Origin: Betaproteobacteria bacterium
GTDB taxonomy: Bacteria > Pseudomonadota > Gammaproteobacteria > Burkholderiales > JAEUOS01
Assembly (NCBI GenBank): GCA_028292405.1
Contig: JAQGMJ010000031.1
Span: 1 to 64,000 of the forward strand
DNA: 64,000 bases
Direction of reading: 5' to 3'
In this document: positions 8,442 through 16,457 of the stretch, piece after piece
Layout: the number at the start of each line of letters is the position of its first letter
Position numbering within the stretch: the stretch's first letter is position 1
Notes under the pieces: model-generated
Seen by the model: the letters and a program-made list of their open reading frames with translations, nothing else
The model's database searches: none
What the model was told of the DNA's origin: nothing
Translations under genes and position numbers: made by a program

Positions 8442-9206
8442 CTATTTCAGCTGGGTGCGCAAAAACCCGTCGATGGTCGTCACCAGCGCCTGTTCCTGCC
8501 CCGCATAGAAATGATCGGCACGGCCGATTTCCACCTCCCGGCTGCCCTTGGTCTGGTCAAGTTGCCGCAGGCGCTGGGGCGCGGAAGCACGCACCGCCGG
8601 CAAGTCGTTCTCGCCGTACACGTCAAGCATCGGAAAGCGGTAGGTGCCGGTAACGGGCCGATAGGTCTGGCTCATGCCCAGCGCCACCCAGGCGCGAAAC
8701 GGGTTGTCCGCCTCGCGGGTGCCGAAATAGGCGTCCGCCATGCGCGAGCCCATGCTGTGCGACACCAGCACGAGTTTGGTCTGCCCCCGCGCCTTGAGAA
8801 AGTCCACCGCCCGCGCGATGCGGTCAGCCGCATCCGGAAACAAATGGGTGTACTCCTCCTGCGGCGCGTCGGCCGCCAGCACCGGCATCTGGATCGACAG
8901 CGTGTTGTAGCCCAGGTCCGCCAGCTTGGTGCGCAGCACGCCGATGATGCCGTGGTCCGGATGCACCCCAAGGCCATGCACGATCACCACCGTGGCCACC
9001 GCGTTCGGCACCTGGGTGTAGAGGCCGAGAAACTCGTTCTTCGTGCGGCCGGACTTGATCATCACCGCCTCGCCCACCACCAGGCCGGGTTTCACCTCAT
9101 CCAGCCAGCGCTTTTCGCGGGCGTAGTCCTGGGCGAAGGCGGCGTTGAACCAAAGGGTGCAAACGGCAAGCAGGGCGATCAGGGGTGCGCGAAGTAGGGT
9201 CGTCAT
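8442..9206 (-). CDS. Exported alpha/beta-hydrolase (DUF3530-like)
   Basis: The 254-residue protein starts with a clear signal peptide (hydrophobic stretch 6–20, likely cleavage after AAFA). It then shows an alpha/beta-hydrolase fold: oxyanion strand VIVHGLG, nucleophile elbow SHSMGS and a late histidine in RADHFYA. Length and the long HLFPDAADRI insertion fit the DUF3530 group. It probably acts in the periplasm. It converges with the LysR stump, whose end it nearly touches. Confidence 0.75.
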   Translation of the reverse strand: MTTLLRAPLIALLAVCTLWFNAAFAQDYAREKRWLDEVKPGLVVGEAVMIKSGRTKNEFLGLYTQVPNAVATVVIVHGLGVHPDHGIIGVLRTKLADLGYNTLSIQMPVLAADAPQEEYTHLFPDAADRIARAVDFLKARGQTKLVLVSHSMGSRMADAYFGTREADNPFRAWVALGMSQTYRPVTGTYRFPMLDVYGENDLPAVRASAPQRLRQLDQTKGSREVEIGRADHFYAGQEQALVTTIDGFLRTQLK

Positions 9207-9520
9207 GATTCTTTTGTGAGGAAAAGGAAAACGACTATGGACGCACGGCCGCGCCGCCTGCCGGCGGGCCGCCGTGTCCGTGCAGCGGATTGGACAACGG
9301 CGCGGCCCGCGGAGTTCATCATATAAGTCGACGCTGCTCAGGTGGCGGGCAGGTCGGCCGGGCTGCTACCATCTAGGGAGTTGCTGGACGGAGGAGTTGG
9401 GGGGTGTAGCGCGGGGTTGAAAAAATATTCGAGCACGGCCCCTTTTACTCACCTCCGGCTCACCGGCAAAGTACATGCCGGCCACGTGCCGCTAACTCGG
9501 TCCGAACCCTTTTCACAACA
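9207..9520. other. Intergenic region, no gene recognised
   Basis: This holds the divergent 5' flanks of the exported hydrolase and the pilin-like gene. Short open frames are present without ribosome sites or recognisable products. No inverted repeat stronger than background was noticed. Confidence 0.5.
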
Positions 9521-10204
9521 GTGAATTTCATAAGCATGCAAAACCCGTCCAATCCACAAACCGAGCAAACAGGCACACGCCCGGCCAGCGGTCGCTCTTG
9601 GGCCTTTCCACTCTTATCGGGAGTTGCGACCGGGCTTGCTTTGGACGTGGCGGGCAGAGAGGCACTTCCCTGGCGTGGTGACAGCTATTTTCCAGCCCTC
9701 TGTGTCCTGCTGATTTCATTTGGCGTTTCATTCGTCAGAGCATGGGGGTGTATGCGGGCGAACGGGCGCCGCGATGAGTTGTGGTGGGCACCAATCGAGT
9801 GGTTTCTAGTTGTGTTGATCGCCTCATGCGTAGGATCAGTCGGACTCAACGAGGAGCCGCCAACGGCATTTATGACATCGTCTGAGCTGATTCTGGCTGC
9901 CGGATCAGCACGCGCTGAAATCAACCGGCGCTTCCTTGACGGCATGCCACTCGATCATGTGGGTCACGGCGTTGAAGTTGGTCCCATTGTGAGCCGGTAT
10001 GTAATCAAAATAGGCGTTAGCGAATCCGGTGCGATCGTCGTTCATAGCGAGAAGCTCCACATCGACGTTTCTCTAACCCCGGAGATTGAGGCGAACAAGG
10101 AAGGCAAGGCCCCAATTTTAAAATGGAACTGCATCGGCGAGCCGCGCCGCTTGATGTCCGAATTTTGCCGTGCTCCGAAACCTTGGTATCGCTTGAATCC
10201 TTAG
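9521..10204 (+). CDS. Membrane protein with C-terminal type IV pilin-like domain
   Basis: The 227-residue protein (GTG start, or ATG 15 bases later) has three hydrophobic segments near residues 27–42, 56–75 and 91–109. Its C-terminal half has the layout of a type IV pilin globular domain. A helix with small residues (SELILAAGSARAEINRRF) is followed by a strand YVIKIGVSESGAIVV, an SLTP stretch, then W202-x-C204 and C216-R, like the pilin D-region disulfide. There is no N-terminal prepilin peptidase site of the usual form. Base composition is less GC-rich than its neighbours, suggesting acquisition. Function is unknown, and the pilin match is by pattern only. Confidence 0.6.
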   Translation: MNFISMQNPSNPQTEQTGTRPASGRSWAFPLLSGVATGLALDVAGREALPWRGDSYFPALCVLLISFGVSFVRAWGCMRANGRRDELWWAPIEWFLVVLIASCVGSVGLNEEPPTAFMTSSELILAAGSARAEINRRFLDGMPLDHVGHGVEVGPIVSRYVIKIGVSESGAIVVHSEKLHIDVSLTPEIEANKEGKAPILKWNCIGEPRRLMSEFCRAPKPWYRLNP

Positions 10205-10216
10205 GCAGTGCGCGCC

Positions 10217-10245
10217 TATTTTGCACGTTTTCCCACTGCAAAATA
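10217..10245 (+). repeat. 9-base perfect inverted repeat after the pilin-like gene
   Basis: TATTTTGCA and its exact complement flank an 11-base spacer, 12 bases after the stop codon. There is no T tract, so it could be a weak terminator, an RNA-stabilising hairpin or a binding site. Confidence 0.45.
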
Positions 10246-10525
10246 AGCGCACACCCACTTCATCGACCGCCGGAGTGGTTGTGATTTGCGCAGGGGCGTA
10301 TCGCATGCTTTGCAAGGTTTATCAAAAACTGCCCCTGGTTACGAAAGGTGCGGGCGACAAAAGCGGCGTTGCCAATCTTTAGGTCGCTATTTTGCTTTCC
10401 GCTCTGTGAGCTTAGTGCCTGAAGTAAAAGAGTTTCTTGGCATTTTTCATGCTGCGAAAATCAACCACACTTAGCGCATCGATCTGCGTATCTTTGTTTC
10501 CATGGACCTTTCTATGGAGACTCAA

Positions 10526-11602
10526 ATGAAACCCTTAAGCGACCGCCAGGAGCGGTTCATCTTCGAATACACCTTCGACCAGAACTCCACCGCCGCCGCC
10601 GGCCGTGCCGGCTATTCGGACAAGACCAAGGGCACCCACGCTGCCCAGATGATGAAAAATCCCGTGATACGCGAGCGCATCGTGGCAGAACTGGGGGACT
10701 TGTTCAATCGACTCAAATTCAATGCCACCTTTCTGCTGCAGTCGCAGATCAACGCCGCCTTTCTCGATCCAGCAAAACTTTTCGATGCACAGGAGCAGCC
10801 GATTGCTCTCGACAAGCTGGACAAGGAAACGCGTGACGGGTTGACGGTGACTTATTCCAAGCGGCGCAACGGCGACTACACCATGTGGGTGAAGCAAACG
10901 CCGCGGCACATTGCGCTGGCGGTGTTGCAGAAACGTATCGATGCGTTCAAGAAGTTGGAAGGGGAGGTGTTTGCGCAGGAGGGTGAGAAGGAAGAGGTGG
11001 CGCCGGTAGTTGTGGAGGCAGTGGAAAAGCAGATTCTTCCCTGCGGTCAGAATGACAGCGGTGGGATGGCGGAAGTGCATGCCGAGAAGGCGCCATCGGC
11101 CTCATCCACATCTTCACCCTCACGCATCGCCCAAGCCATCAAAAACTGGCTGAAGCTGGAGTTCAAGCTGGCCGAGCCGATGGAGAAGCTGGTGCAAGTG
11201 AAGACGGCGATTGCCCAGGCGGTGCAGTCCATCGGCCGCAAGCCTGAGGTGGATATCGCGCTGCTATGGGGATCACTGGCCGACTTCGCCGCGAGCCAGC
11301 CGGTGGACCGGAACAATCCGCCGCCGCTCTCTCCTCATGACCCGGGCTATAACTTCAAGAAGGACCCGGATGCCATGGAGGGCGGGCGCTATACGGCGTG
11401 GACGCTTTACTGGACCGAGAAGCGCGACCAGGCGCGGCACAAGGCGGAAGAAGCTGTCGCTCTGGGAACGGCGCCGCCGAATATGGTTATCAAGGCGGGT
11501 CGCCGGGTGGGCGTGCGGACGGAGCCCGGATATAACCCGCCGTGGATGCGGGACAACCGGCCGCGGGTGGCGATCGGGGCGGATGAAACCTATCTGGGTT
11601 GA
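10526..11602 (+). CDS. Orphan phage terminase small-subunit-like protein
   Basis: Residues 1–60 have the Terminase_2 (terS) signature: LSDRQERFIFEY, then NSTAAAGRAGYSDKT, then NPVIRERIV. This is the helix-turn-helix region that recognises phage DNA at packaging. The rest of the 358 residues is unusual for TerS: an acidic linker (about 145–200), a helical region, and a Pro/Arg-rich tail (PPWMRDNRPRV) that I do not recognise. The ATG with GGAGA five bases upstream was chosen over two earlier in-frame ATGs. No large terminase, portal or capsid gene is nearby, so a packaging role is unlikely. It may be a phage remnant or a domesticated DNA-binding protein. Confidence 0.7.
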   Translation: MKPLSDRQERFIFEYTFDQNSTAAAGRAGYSDKTKGTHAAQMMKNPVIRERIVAELGDLFNRLKFNATFLLQSQINAAFLDPAKLFDAQEQPIALDKLDKETRDGLTVTYSKRRNGDYTMWVKQTPRHIALAVLQKRIDAFKKLEGEVFAQEGEKEEVAPVVVEAVEKQILPCGQNDSGGMAEVHAEKAPSASSTSSPSRIAQAIKNWLKLEFKLAEPMEKLVQVKTAIAQAVQSIGRKPEVDIALLWGSLADFAASQPVDRNNPPPLSPHDPGYNFKKDPDAMEGGRYTAWTLYWTEKRDQARHKAEEAVALGTAPPNMVIKAGRRVGVRTEPGYNPPWMRDNRPRVAIGADETYLG

Positions 11603-11744
11603 CGGGGTGCTGGCGAGGCTGAAATTTTTGCGAAAACGACCGTGATTTACCGTTGTTTCCAGCGGCGAGCATTCATCACCTCACCCTGGAACGCCCGGCG
11701 GTGGCACGATGCAGTTCATCTCCGGGGTGGTACCATCTCGCCCG

Positions 11745-12079
11745 GAAGTCGGGCCGGACGATCGCCGGTGCCCTTTAACAAGGCATCGGAGGAAAGTCGG
11801 GGCACCATAGAGCAGGATAGCGGCTAACGGCCGTCCGTTATAAGGCGTTCGCAAGAGCGCCGAAGGCGAGGACCAGGGCCACAGAGACGAGCGTATTAAG
11901 TTACGGTGAAACGCGGCAACCTCTATCCGGTGCAACACCAAATAGGCATGCATTGAAGCGGCTCGCCGAGCATGCGGGTAGGTGGCTTGAGCCGGCGGGT
12001 AACCGCCGGCCTAGAGGAATGGTCGTCATAGGCAGGCAACTGCCCGTAACAGAACCCCGCTTACAGGCTCGACTTCTTT
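11745..12079 (+). ncRNA. rnpB: RNase P RNA (M1 RNA, type A)
   Basis: The conserved cores are readable in order. The 5' strand GAAGTC pairs with the 3' GACTTC to form P1. Conserved region I (GGAGGAAAGTCGGGGCACC, near 11789) is followed by ACAGAGACGA, GGTGAAACGCGGCAACCTC, CAAATAGGC, GGGTAGG…GCTTGAGCC, CTAGAGGAATGG and conserved region V (ACAGAACCCCGCTTACAGG, near 12049). It is the catalytic subunit of RNase P, which matures tRNA 5' ends. Ends are inferred from P1 pairing. P4 shows a swapped base pair relative to the usual sequence, compensated on both strands. Confidence 0.95.
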
Positions 12080-12175
12080 CACCCAAAAGTGCAAACCTAC
12101 TTTTGGGTGAGGCTATATAGGCAAAATCGCCGGCAGAGCCGGACGATTTTTTGGAACTAAAAGGCTTACGAAAAG
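12080..12175 (+). other. Structured hairpin–terminator element, copy 1 (downstream of rnpB)
   Basis: Directly after rnpB lies an 11-bp perfect hairpin (CACCCAAAAGT/ACTTTTGGGTG) with loop GCAAACCT. A ~16-base spacer, an intrinsic terminator and a conserved tail (AAAAGGCTTACGAAAAGG) follow. The same order, loop, terminator and tail recur near 51.1 kb with different stem bases. Stem change with loop conservation implies selection on RNA structure. It may be a terminator module for rnpB, a processed sRNA or a dispersed repeat. Confidence 0.65.
12126..12152 (+). terminator. Intrinsic terminator of the rnpB transcript
   Basis: ATCG-CCGGC pairs with GCCGG-A-CGAT around an AGA loop, with one bulged A, followed by six T. 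The stem is identical to that in the second copy near 51.1 kb. Confidence 0.8.
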
Positions 12176-12203
12176 GCGTCCGGTGCGGGGCGTCCGACTA
12201 CTC

Positions 12204-12974
12204 ATGGCAACTGCTGCAGCTGATCTTCCGGTGCAATTCTTTTCGGGGCGCGATGGCGCCAAGCTGGCGTTTCGGGAGATGGGGCAGGGGCGGCCGCTGA
12301 TATTGATTCACGGCTACTTTTCGACTGCGATGGTCAACTGGGTGAAGTACGGCCATGCGGCCAAGCTGGCGGCGGCCGGGTACCGGGTGATCCTGCCGGA
12401 CTTGCGCAGCCATGGCGAGAGCGCGAAGTCGCATGACCTGGCGGACTACCCGAACGACGTGCTGACCGACGACGGGCTGGCACTGGTGGCGCATCTGGGC
12501 CTCACCGACTACGACCTTGGCGGCTATTCGCTGGGCGGGCGCACCACCTTGCGCATGCTGGTGCGCGGCGCCACGCCGCGGCGTGCGGTGGTGGCGGGGA
12601 TGGGGCTGGAAGGCATGCTTGACGCCGGCGGGCGCGGAGAGTTTTTTCGCCGCGTGCTGAACAACCTGGGCAGCTTCAAGATGGGTTCGCCGGAGTGGAT
12701 GTCGGAATCCTTTCTCAAGACCATCGGCGGTGACCCGGTGGCGCTGCTGAATATTCTCGATACCTCGGTGGACACGCCGCGCGAGGACTTCGCCCGAGTG
12801 AAAATGCCGGTGCTCACGCTTTCCGGTGCGGATGACCACGACAACGGCTCCGCCGAAGAACTGGCAGCGGCGCTGCCCGATGGGCGCTATGTGCAGGTGC
12901 CGGGCAACCACATGAGCGCGGTCACCAAGCCGGAACTGGCGGCGGCCTTGCTGAACTTCCTGAACGCGGAATAA
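12204..12974 (+). CDS. Alpha/beta-fold hydrolase
   Basis: This 256-residue cytoplasmic alpha/beta hydrolase shows the oxyanion segment LILIHGYFST, the nucleophile elbow GYSLGG, an acid in SGADDHD and the catalytic histidine in PGNHMS. The second ATG was chosen because the GTG 21 bases earlier falls at the end of the upstream structured element. The closest themes are lipolytic or ester/lactone hydrolases. The substrate is unknown. It lies 98 bases before the dehalogenase-like gene on the same strand. Confidence 0.8.
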   Translation: MATAAADLPVQFFSGRDGAKLAFREMGQGRPLILIHGYFSTAMVNWVKYGHAAKLAAAGYRVILPDLRSHGESAKSHDLADYPNDVLTDDGLALVAHLGLTDYDLGGYSLGGRTTLRMLVRGATPRRAVVAGMGLEGMLDAGGRGEFFRRVLNNLGSFKMGSPEWMSESFLKTIGGDPVALLNILDTSVDTPREDFARVKMPVLTLSGADDHDNGSAEELAAALPDGRYVQVPGNHMSAVTKPELAAALLNFLNAE

Positions 12975-13072
12975 ACCAAGCGGACACCACGCGCCCGCGT
13001 ATTGCGCGCATGCGCAAACGCTGCTTTGGCGGGCTGGTAGACTGCGGTCCCCGCGATTTTTGAGCACTGGCC

Positions 13073-13954
13073 ATGATTTTTCCCGGATTCGAACAGCGGC
13101 GCATCGCCGGCGAAGGCGCTGAAATCAACCTCGTCTGCGGCGGCAAGCGCGACGGCCGCGCACTGCTGCTGCTGCACGGCCACCCCGAGACCCACGCCAT
13201 CTGGAACCTGATGGCGCCGCAACTGGCCGAAAAATATTTCGTCGTCGCCGCCGACCTGCGCGGCTATGGCGACAGCGAAAAGGTCAAGGGCCTGCCCGAC
13301 TCCAGCAACTACTCCAAGCGCACCATGGCGCTGGACCAGATCAAGGTGATGCAGGCGCTGGGCCATGAGCGCTTCCTGGTGATGGGGCACGACCGCGGCG
13401 CGCGCGTCGCGCACCGGCTCTGCCTGGACCATCCGCAGGCGGTCGAAAAAGCCGTGCTGCTCGACATCTGCCCCACGCTCGCCATGTACGAGCAGACCAC
13501 GATGGAATTCGCGCGCCAGTACTGGCACTGGTTTTTCCTGATCCAGCCGCATCCCTTTCCCGAGACTGTGCTGGGCGCCGACCCGGAAGTGTTCATCCGC
13601 AAGCACATGAGCCGGGGGCCCAAGGGCGCCGGCCTGTTCAACCCCGAAGCGTTCGCCGAATACATCCGCTGCGCCAAGATTCCCGGCACCATCCACGCCT
13701 TCTGCTCGGACTACCGCGCCGCCGCCGGCATCGACCTGGAACACGACCGCATCGATCGCGAAGCCGGCAACAAGGTCACGGTTCCCCTGCGCGTCTTCTG
13801 GGGGCGCGACGGCACCATCGCCCGCTGCTTCGACGCGATGAAAATCTGGGGCGACTACGCAAAAGATTTCGACGGCAGCGCCGCGCCCAGTGGGCACTAC
13901 GTGCCGGAAGAGGCGCCGGAATGGCTGCTCGAACAGGTACAAAAGTTTTTCTGA
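13073..13954 (+). CDS. Haloacetate (fluoroacetate) dehalogenase-like hydrolase
   Basis: This 293-residue alpha/beta hydrolase uses Asp as nucleophile. All residues I associate with fluoroacetate dehalogenase are present: nucleophile D107 and carboxylate-binding R108 and R111 (GHDRGARVAH), D131 (LLDICPT), halide-pocket H152, W153 (YWHWFF) and Y214 (SDYRA), and catalytic H275 (SGHYVP). Their spacing tracks the Burkholderia FA1 enzyme with offsets of only +2 to +4. The likely reaction is hydrolysis of a 2-haloacetate to glycolate. Activity on C–F bonds is inference from residues. Confidence 0.8.
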   Translation: MIFPGFEQRRIAGEGAEINLVCGGKRDGRALLLLHGHPETHAIWNLMAPQLAEKYFVVAADLRGYGDSEKVKGLPDSSNYSKRTMALDQIKVMQALGHERFLVMGHDRGARVAHRLCLDHPQAVEKAVLLDICPTLAMYEQTTMEFARQYWHWFFLIQPHPFPETVLGADPEVFIRKHMSRGPKGAGLFNPEAFAEYIRCAKIPGTIHAFCSDYRAAAGIDLEHDRIDREAGNKVTVPLRVFWGRDGTIARCFDAMKIWGDYAKDFDGSAAPSGHYVPEEAPEWLLEQVQKFF

Positions 13955-14006
13955 TTCTTGTTTTTCTAATTCTTAATTTCAACCTCGAGACAAAGAGAGT
14001 CTGATC

Positions 14007-15080
14007 ATGGCTAAACACAGAATCGCAGTCATCCCCGGCGACGGCATTGGCAAGGAAGTAATGCCCGAAGGCCTGAAGGCGGTCGACGCCGCCGCGCGCA
14101 AGTTCGGCATCGACCTGCACTTCGATCATTTCGACTGGAGCTGCGACAACTACGCCAAGCATAACTACTGGATGCCGGCCGACTGGAAAGACCAGATCGG
14201 CGGCCACGACTGCCTGTTTTTCGGCGCCACCGGCATGCCCGACATCGTGCCCGACCACGTCTCCCTGTGGGACTCGCTGATCAAATTCCGCCGCGAGTTC
14301 GACCAGTACGTCAACCTGCGCCCGGTGCGCCTGATGCCCGGCATCAAGTCGCCGCTGGCCGACCGCAAGCCCGGCGACATCGACTTCTGGATCGTGCGCG
14401 AAAACACCGAAGGCGAGTACTCCTCCCTCGGCGGGCGCATTTTCGAAGGCACCGACCGCGAGATGGCGCAGCAGATTTCCACCTTCACCCGCAAGGGCAC
14501 CGACCGCGTCCTCAAGTACGCCTTCGAGCTTGCGCAAAAGCGCCCGAAGAAACACCTCACCTCCGGCACCAAGTCCAACGGCATTTCCATCACCATGCCT
14601 TACTGGGACGAGCGCGTCGTCGAGATGGGCAAGAAGTACCCGGACGTGAAGTGGGACAAGTTCCACATCGATATTTTGTCGGCGCATTTCGTGGCACGCC
14701 CCCAGTTTTTTGATGTGGTGGTGGCCTCCAACCTGTTCGGCGACATCCTCTCCGACCTCGGGCCCGCCTGCACCGGCACCATCGGCATCGCGCCCTCGGG
14801 CAACATCAATGCCGACCGCGTGTTCCCCTCGCTGTTCGAACCGGTGCACGGCTCGGCGCCGGACATCGCGGGCAAAGGCATCGCCAACCCGATCGGCGCG
14901 ATCTGGTCCGGCGCGATGATGCTGGAACACCTGGGCTACCCGGAAGCCGCCGCCGCCATCGTCAAGGGCATCGAGACGGTGCTCGAGCCGTCGTCAGGCG
15001 CGCCGCGCACGCCCGACATCGGCGGCAAGGCGAAGACTGCCGACCTGGGCGCGGCGATTGCCGAAGTGATTGGCAAATGA
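14007..15080 (+). CDS. Tartrate dehydrogenase / D-malate dehydrogenase family (TtuC/DmlA)
   Basis: This is an NAD-dependent beta-decarboxylating dehydrogenase related to isocitrate and isopropylmalate dehydrogenases, 357 residues. It has the N-terminal VIPGDGIGKEV motif, the substrate loop FRREFDQYVNLRPVRLMPG and the metal-binding signature NLFGDILSDLG. It also has the adenine-binding EPVHGSAPDIAGKGIANPIG. The substitutions and length fit tartrate or D-malate oxidation rather than LeuB. It follows the dehalogenase-like gene by about 50 bases and may be cotranscribed, feeding small hydroxyacids into central metabolism. Confidence 0.88.
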   Translation: MAKHRIAVIPGDGIGKEVMPEGLKAVDAAARKFGIDLHFDHFDWSCDNYAKHNYWMPADWKDQIGGHDCLFFGATGMPDIVPDHVSLWDSLIKFRREFDQYVNLRPVRLMPGIKSPLADRKPGDIDFWIVRENTEGEYSSLGGRIFEGTDREMAQQISTFTRKGTDRVLKYAFELAQKRPKKHLTSGTKSNGISITMPYWDERVVEMGKKYPDVKWDKFHIDILSAHFVARPQFFDVVVASNLFGDILSDLGPACTGTIGIAPSGNINADRVFPSLFEPVHGSAPDIAGKGIANPIGAIWSGAMMLEHLGYPEAAAAIVKGIETVLEPSSGAPRTPDIGGKAKTADLGAAIAEVIGK

Positions 15081-15104
15081 GCGGCAAATGAGCGGCAAAT
15101 GAGC
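15072..15104 (+). repeat. Three tandem 11-base repeats at the dehydrogenase stop codon
   Basis: The unit GGCAAATGAGC occurs three times without interruption. The first copy spans the stop codon, so each added copy supplies another TGA and expansion would not alter the protein. It is probably replication slippage. Confidence 0.8.
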
Positions 15105-15131
15105 GGTAGATAGCGCAAGCATCAAGTGCAA

Positions 15132-15168
15132 AAAAGAAAAAGGGCCGGTTCAAGCGGCCCCATTTTCT
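15132..15168. terminator. Bidirectional terminator
   Basis: GGGCCG and CGGCCC pair across a 7-base loop, flanked by an A-rich left arm and a T-rich right arm. It serves the convergent dehydrogenase and PKD-like genes. A second hairpin (GTCCGC CGCA GCGGAC) follows immediately. Confidence 0.7.
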
Positions 15169-15194
15169 TCGTCCGCCGCAGCGGACGGCCTGTC

Positions 15195-16252
15195 TTACTG
15201 CACCTGTATCGTCGTCTGCGCCCCACCCAGGCAGGACACCGCGGCGGTCGGGTCCGGTTGCGCGCCGAACACCGCGAAGCCGGCCTTGGCGAGTTGCGAG
15301 CTGATGGTTTTTTCCAGCACGTTGCCGGTGGCCGCCTGCGGGCTGTTCGCCGGCACCAGCTGGTTGGTGAAGGTCTGGTTGCCTTGGCTCAGGCCGAAGC
15401 CGCAGGCCGCGCCGTCGACGCCGCTGATTTTCCATTGCACGGTCTGGCCGACGGCGTAGGGCGGCGGGGTCAGCAACGTCACAGACTGGATGGTGATCGG
15501 CTTCGGGCCGTTGCCGCCCCAGGCCACGGCGCCGCTGGTCTGCTGGCCGGCGGCGGGTGCGTTGACGTGGGCGATGGTCTGCACGTCGCCGGCGCAGCCC
15601 TGCTTGCCGTGCAGCTTGATGGTGTAGGTGCCGGGCGCGGTGTAGGTCTTGATGCGCTGGTCGCTCAGCGCGCCGCCGTTGATGTGCGCGCCGGGCAGGG
15701 TAGTGCCGTCGCCGTAGTCCCAGTCCACCACGCAATTGAGGGTGTTGCCGGTGAACTTGGCGGTGATCAGGCTGGCCTGGCCGACCATCGGCGCGGCCGG
15801 CGAAATTTCCACCGCGCTCAGGGCGGAAGCCGCCAGCGGCTGCGAGGGCGTCTGGCCCATTACGTTGAGCGTGGCCTTGACTTCGCCGGTGCAGGTTTTG
15901 ATGCCGGTGACTTTCGGCGTATAGGTGCCGGCCACCAGATAGGTATGGCTGAGCTTGGCCGGAAGCCGGCGATGGCGTATTGCGGCGTAATGCTGCCGTC
16001 GCCCCAGTCAAGCGAGACGATGCAGCTCTTGTTGGAGCCGTCGTCGGTCAGGGTGAAATTGGAGGGCGCCTTGACAAACTGGCCGGAGTCCAGGGTCAGC
16101 GACTTCAGCGCCGGGGCGATGGCGATCATCGGCCGCATCTGTGCGGGCTGGTTGGCCTGGTTGGCGGGGCGGTTGGGCACATCGGCGGCGCCGGCCGGCA
16201 GCGTGGTGACCAGGAAAGCGGCGGCGCTCAGCGTATATAAAAGACGGCTCAT
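15195..16252 (-). pseudogene. Exported PKD/Ig-like repeat protein, frameshifted
   Basis: Two overlapping frames form one broken gene. The first has a signal peptide (MSRLLYTLSAAAFLVTT) and begins a PKD-like module (CIVSLDWGDGSITPQYAIAGF). The second resumes with AKLSHTYLVAGTYTPKV, the normal end of such a module, and continues with a second WDYGDG module and a C-terminal domain. One missing base near 15960 (in GGCTTCCGGCC, minus strand) restores a single ~350-residue secreted protein. Either the gene is recently inactivated or the assembly has an error. Paired cysteines in each module suggest disulfides. Confidence 0.7.
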
Positions 16253-16457
16253 ATAGTTATTTTCCCTATGGGTTTTGTATTGACGGCCTTGATGAGTCGG
16301 GGGTTTTCGCCGACGGTTCAAAGCGGGACGAAATGAGGGGCAGGCGGCAGCATTGGCGTCACGGGTGGTTGGATGGCATGATCCGTGTGCGCAGCGCCAG
16401 CTGGGCTGCATTTTCGTCCGCGACCTCAACCGCTTGGCAAAGAAAAAGGCTGAATAC

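Noticed and set aside
10286-10474. 62-codon frame between the pilin-like and terminase-like genes
   Set aside because: No ribosome site and random-looking composition.
9521-12175. A complete prophage or integrative element next to rnpB
   Set aside because: Only a terminase-small-like gene and a pilin-like gene are present. No integrase, portal, capsid or clear attachment repeats were seen.
15860-16252. Programmed frameshift in the PKD-like gene
   Set aside because: No slippery heptamer or stimulatory structure was seen at the junction. A simple one-base loss is a better explanation.
15126-16256. Plus-strand frame opposite the PKD-like gene as the true gene
   Set aside because: The minus strand has a signal peptide, WDYGDG modules and paired cysteines; the plus-strand product is low complexity.
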